IMG/VR virus record: IMGVR_UViG_3300035698_035289
Span: 1 to 24,296 of that record
Source: a virus
Length of the DNA stretch: 24,296 nt
Direction: 5' to 3' (one strand)
How positions within the stretch are numbered: position 1 is the first letter of the stretch; every line of letters starts with the position of its first letter. The position numbers and the translations under genes were made by a program. Positions 23,498 through 24,296 of the stretch are shown one piece after another. The notes beneath the pieces are model-generated. The model was given only the letters and a program-made list of their open reading frames with translations, was not told the DNA's origin and did not search any database.

Positions 23498-23830
23498 TTA
23501 TAGTTGGGGAACTTCGGGCTTGGGCGAGTCTGCCTTCTTCTCGACGGGTTTAGACTTCATGGGAGGCCGTTCTGCCGACTTCGCCGGGTTTTCGTTCACG
23601 GCCTTCAAGACGATCGGCTCCATCCGCTTGTCGGGCTCGCCACGAGCGTTACAAAGTTGGGCCGTGACTTCGATCTGGTCCTCGCGCATCCCCCTCGGAA
23701 TCGCTACTTCCAAGGTCGCGTGGGAATCGTCCAGCGTCGTTGTGGTCTGACTTGTTGGCGTTTTCACCGTCACGCGCACGAGCGGGTGTGTCTGGCTCGA
23801 CGGAAGGTTTACTGTCAACATGTTTTGCAT
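23498..23830 (-). CDS. Small unknown phage protein (110 aa)
   Basis: The start was set at ATG 23830 (MQNMLTVNLPS), with AAGGA 8 bases upstream; the longer open frame lies inside the upstream gene and is unlikely. The protein has a beta-rich front (VRVTVKTPTSQTTTTLDD, ATLEVAIPRGMREDQIEVTAQLCN) and a Lys/Pro/Glu-rich disordered end (PPMKSKPVEKKADSPKPEVPQL). It lies between the overlapping small gene and terminase. The first part looks like a small single beta-sandwich; no family is recognised. It overlaps the upstream gene by 182 bases in another frame. Confidence 0.55.
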   Translation of the reverse strand: MQNMLTVNLPSSQTHPLVRVTVKTPTSQTTTTLDDSHATLEVAIPRGMREDQIEVTAQLCNARGEPDKRMEPIVLKAVNENPAKSAERPPMKSKPVEKKADSPKPEVPQL

Positions 23831-24155
23831 GATTTTGTTCCTTTTGTTCCTCAACGGTTTGGATGATGTTGTCGATCTGGTCGCGCAGACTGGCAAGTTG
23901 CGGAACCGAACAGCCGGGAATGCCGGACATGGCGTAGGTTTCCAGCATCCCCAGATGGGCATCAACGGCCGTGCAGACTCGCAACCACAGGCCCGCCCCC
24001 TGATCGTGTGTGAACTGCTCGGGCGTCACGACGAGCGTGGTGGTCGATGACGTCTGCTTCGTCTGACCGCAACCGGGGCACGGCTCCTTCGGTCGCGCCA
24101 AATTCGTTCCCGGCTGTGGGCCGCGTTGGTTCATGGGATCGTTGCGAACGGCCAT
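23649..24155 (-). CDS. Small unknown protein with CPGCG motif (168 aa)
   Basis: The start has a strong GGAGG site and lies 15 bases after the stop of the thioredoxin-like gene. The first 110 residues look protein-like: a CPGCG motif (about 26-30), TLVVTPEQF, LWLRVCTAVDAHLGMLETYAMSGIPGC, then LASLRDQIDNIIQTVEEQKEQ, a short coiled coil. The last about 60 residues are polar and disordered, and they overlap the next gene in a different frame, so the true C-terminus may be functionally unimportant. A lone Cys pair and a coiled coil suggest a small regulatory or terminase-linked protein. No family is recognised. Confidence 0.5.
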   Translation of the reverse strand: MAVRNDPMNQRGPQPGTNLARPKEPCPGCGQTKQTSSTTTLVVTPEQFTHDQGAGLWLRVCTAVDAHLGMLETYAMSGIPGCSVPQLASLRDQIDNIIQTVEEQKEQNHAKHVDSKPSVEPDTPARARDGENANKSDHNDAGRFPRDLGSSDSEGDARGPDRSHGPTL

Positions 24156-24170
24156 TGGTGCCTCCGTAAA

Positions 24171-24296
24171 TTAAAACAGACGAAACAGGAAGCGGAGGAT
24201 TTTGATTAGCCGATAAATACTTTCGGTCCGCTCCACTTCCTTGCCGTCTTTTAGGACGATATAGGTTGGCAGTCGCCGCACCCGGTATTTCCGCAC
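24171..24296 (-). CDS. Thioredoxin-like protein, C-terminal fragment (partial at window edge)
   Basis: Forty-one codons run in frame from the window edge to a TAA stop at 24171. The fragment reads VRRLPTYIVLKDGKEVER, followed by a basic, hydrophobic end (LIKILRFLFRLF). The LPT turn, a short hydrophobic strand, then DGKEVER match the cis-proline loop and last strand pair of thioredoxin folds. The catalytic CxxC part would lie outside the window. Its stop is just before the next gene's ribosome site, so it probably belongs to the same transcript. Partial, with the 5' part missing. Confidence 0.55.
   Translation of the reverse strand: MRKYRVRRLPTYIVLKDGKEVERTESIYRLIKILRFLFRLF

Overview
The window is one long late (virion-structure) gene cluster of a tailed phage or prophage with siphovirus-type architecture. 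Almost every gene lies on the minus strand, so the cluster reads from right (about 24.3 kb) to left (position 1). Genes are tightly packed, with ATGA or TAATG stop/start overlaps and GGAG/AGGA-type ribosome binding sites. No integrase, repressor, replication gene, host housekeeping gene, attachment site or tRNA is visible, so the sequence does not decide between prophage and free phage. The host is a fairly GC-rich, Shine-Dalgarno-using bacterium. The general look (LamG-like phage proteins, long repeat proteins) would suit Planctomycetota or a neighbouring group, but that is only an impression.

Layout in transcription order. Right edge: a cut thioredoxin-like C-terminus and two small unknown genes that overlap out of frame. 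Packaging and head: large terminase subunit (GpA type), portal protein (DUF4055-like), a DnaT-like connector protein carrying a seven-repeat probable beta-propeller, a coiled-coil scaffold, the major capsid protein (P22 coat-like C-terminus), and a small one-helix membrane protein that looks like a holin. Neck and tail: two connector/terminator-type proteins, the tail tube, and a tail assembly chaperone read in two forms through a probable -1 ribosomal frameshift. After an interruption come a neck-like protein and a 1281-residue tape measure protein. Tail tip: a 201-residue virion protein, two tandem LamG-like paralogues, a 601-residue repeat protein ending in a distal-tail-like domain, a 128-residue single-domain relative, and an 897-residue hub protein.

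The late operon is interrupted between the tail chaperone and the tape-measure region (12189-13113) by a lower-GC insert on the opposite strand. It holds a good sigma70-type promoter, a palindrome-bounded segment resembling an IS200/IS605-type non-autonomous element (or a structured RNA), and a 152-residue gene of unknown function. Its position and orientation are those of a lysogeny-expressed 'moron'.

The most notable observations are the propeller-connector fusion, the chaperone frameshift signal, a shared N-terminal motif in scaffold and major capsid protein, a beta module that may be shared by capsid and tail tube, and the antisense insert with its structured leader. All functional names come from reading the translated sequence by eye; no database search was run.
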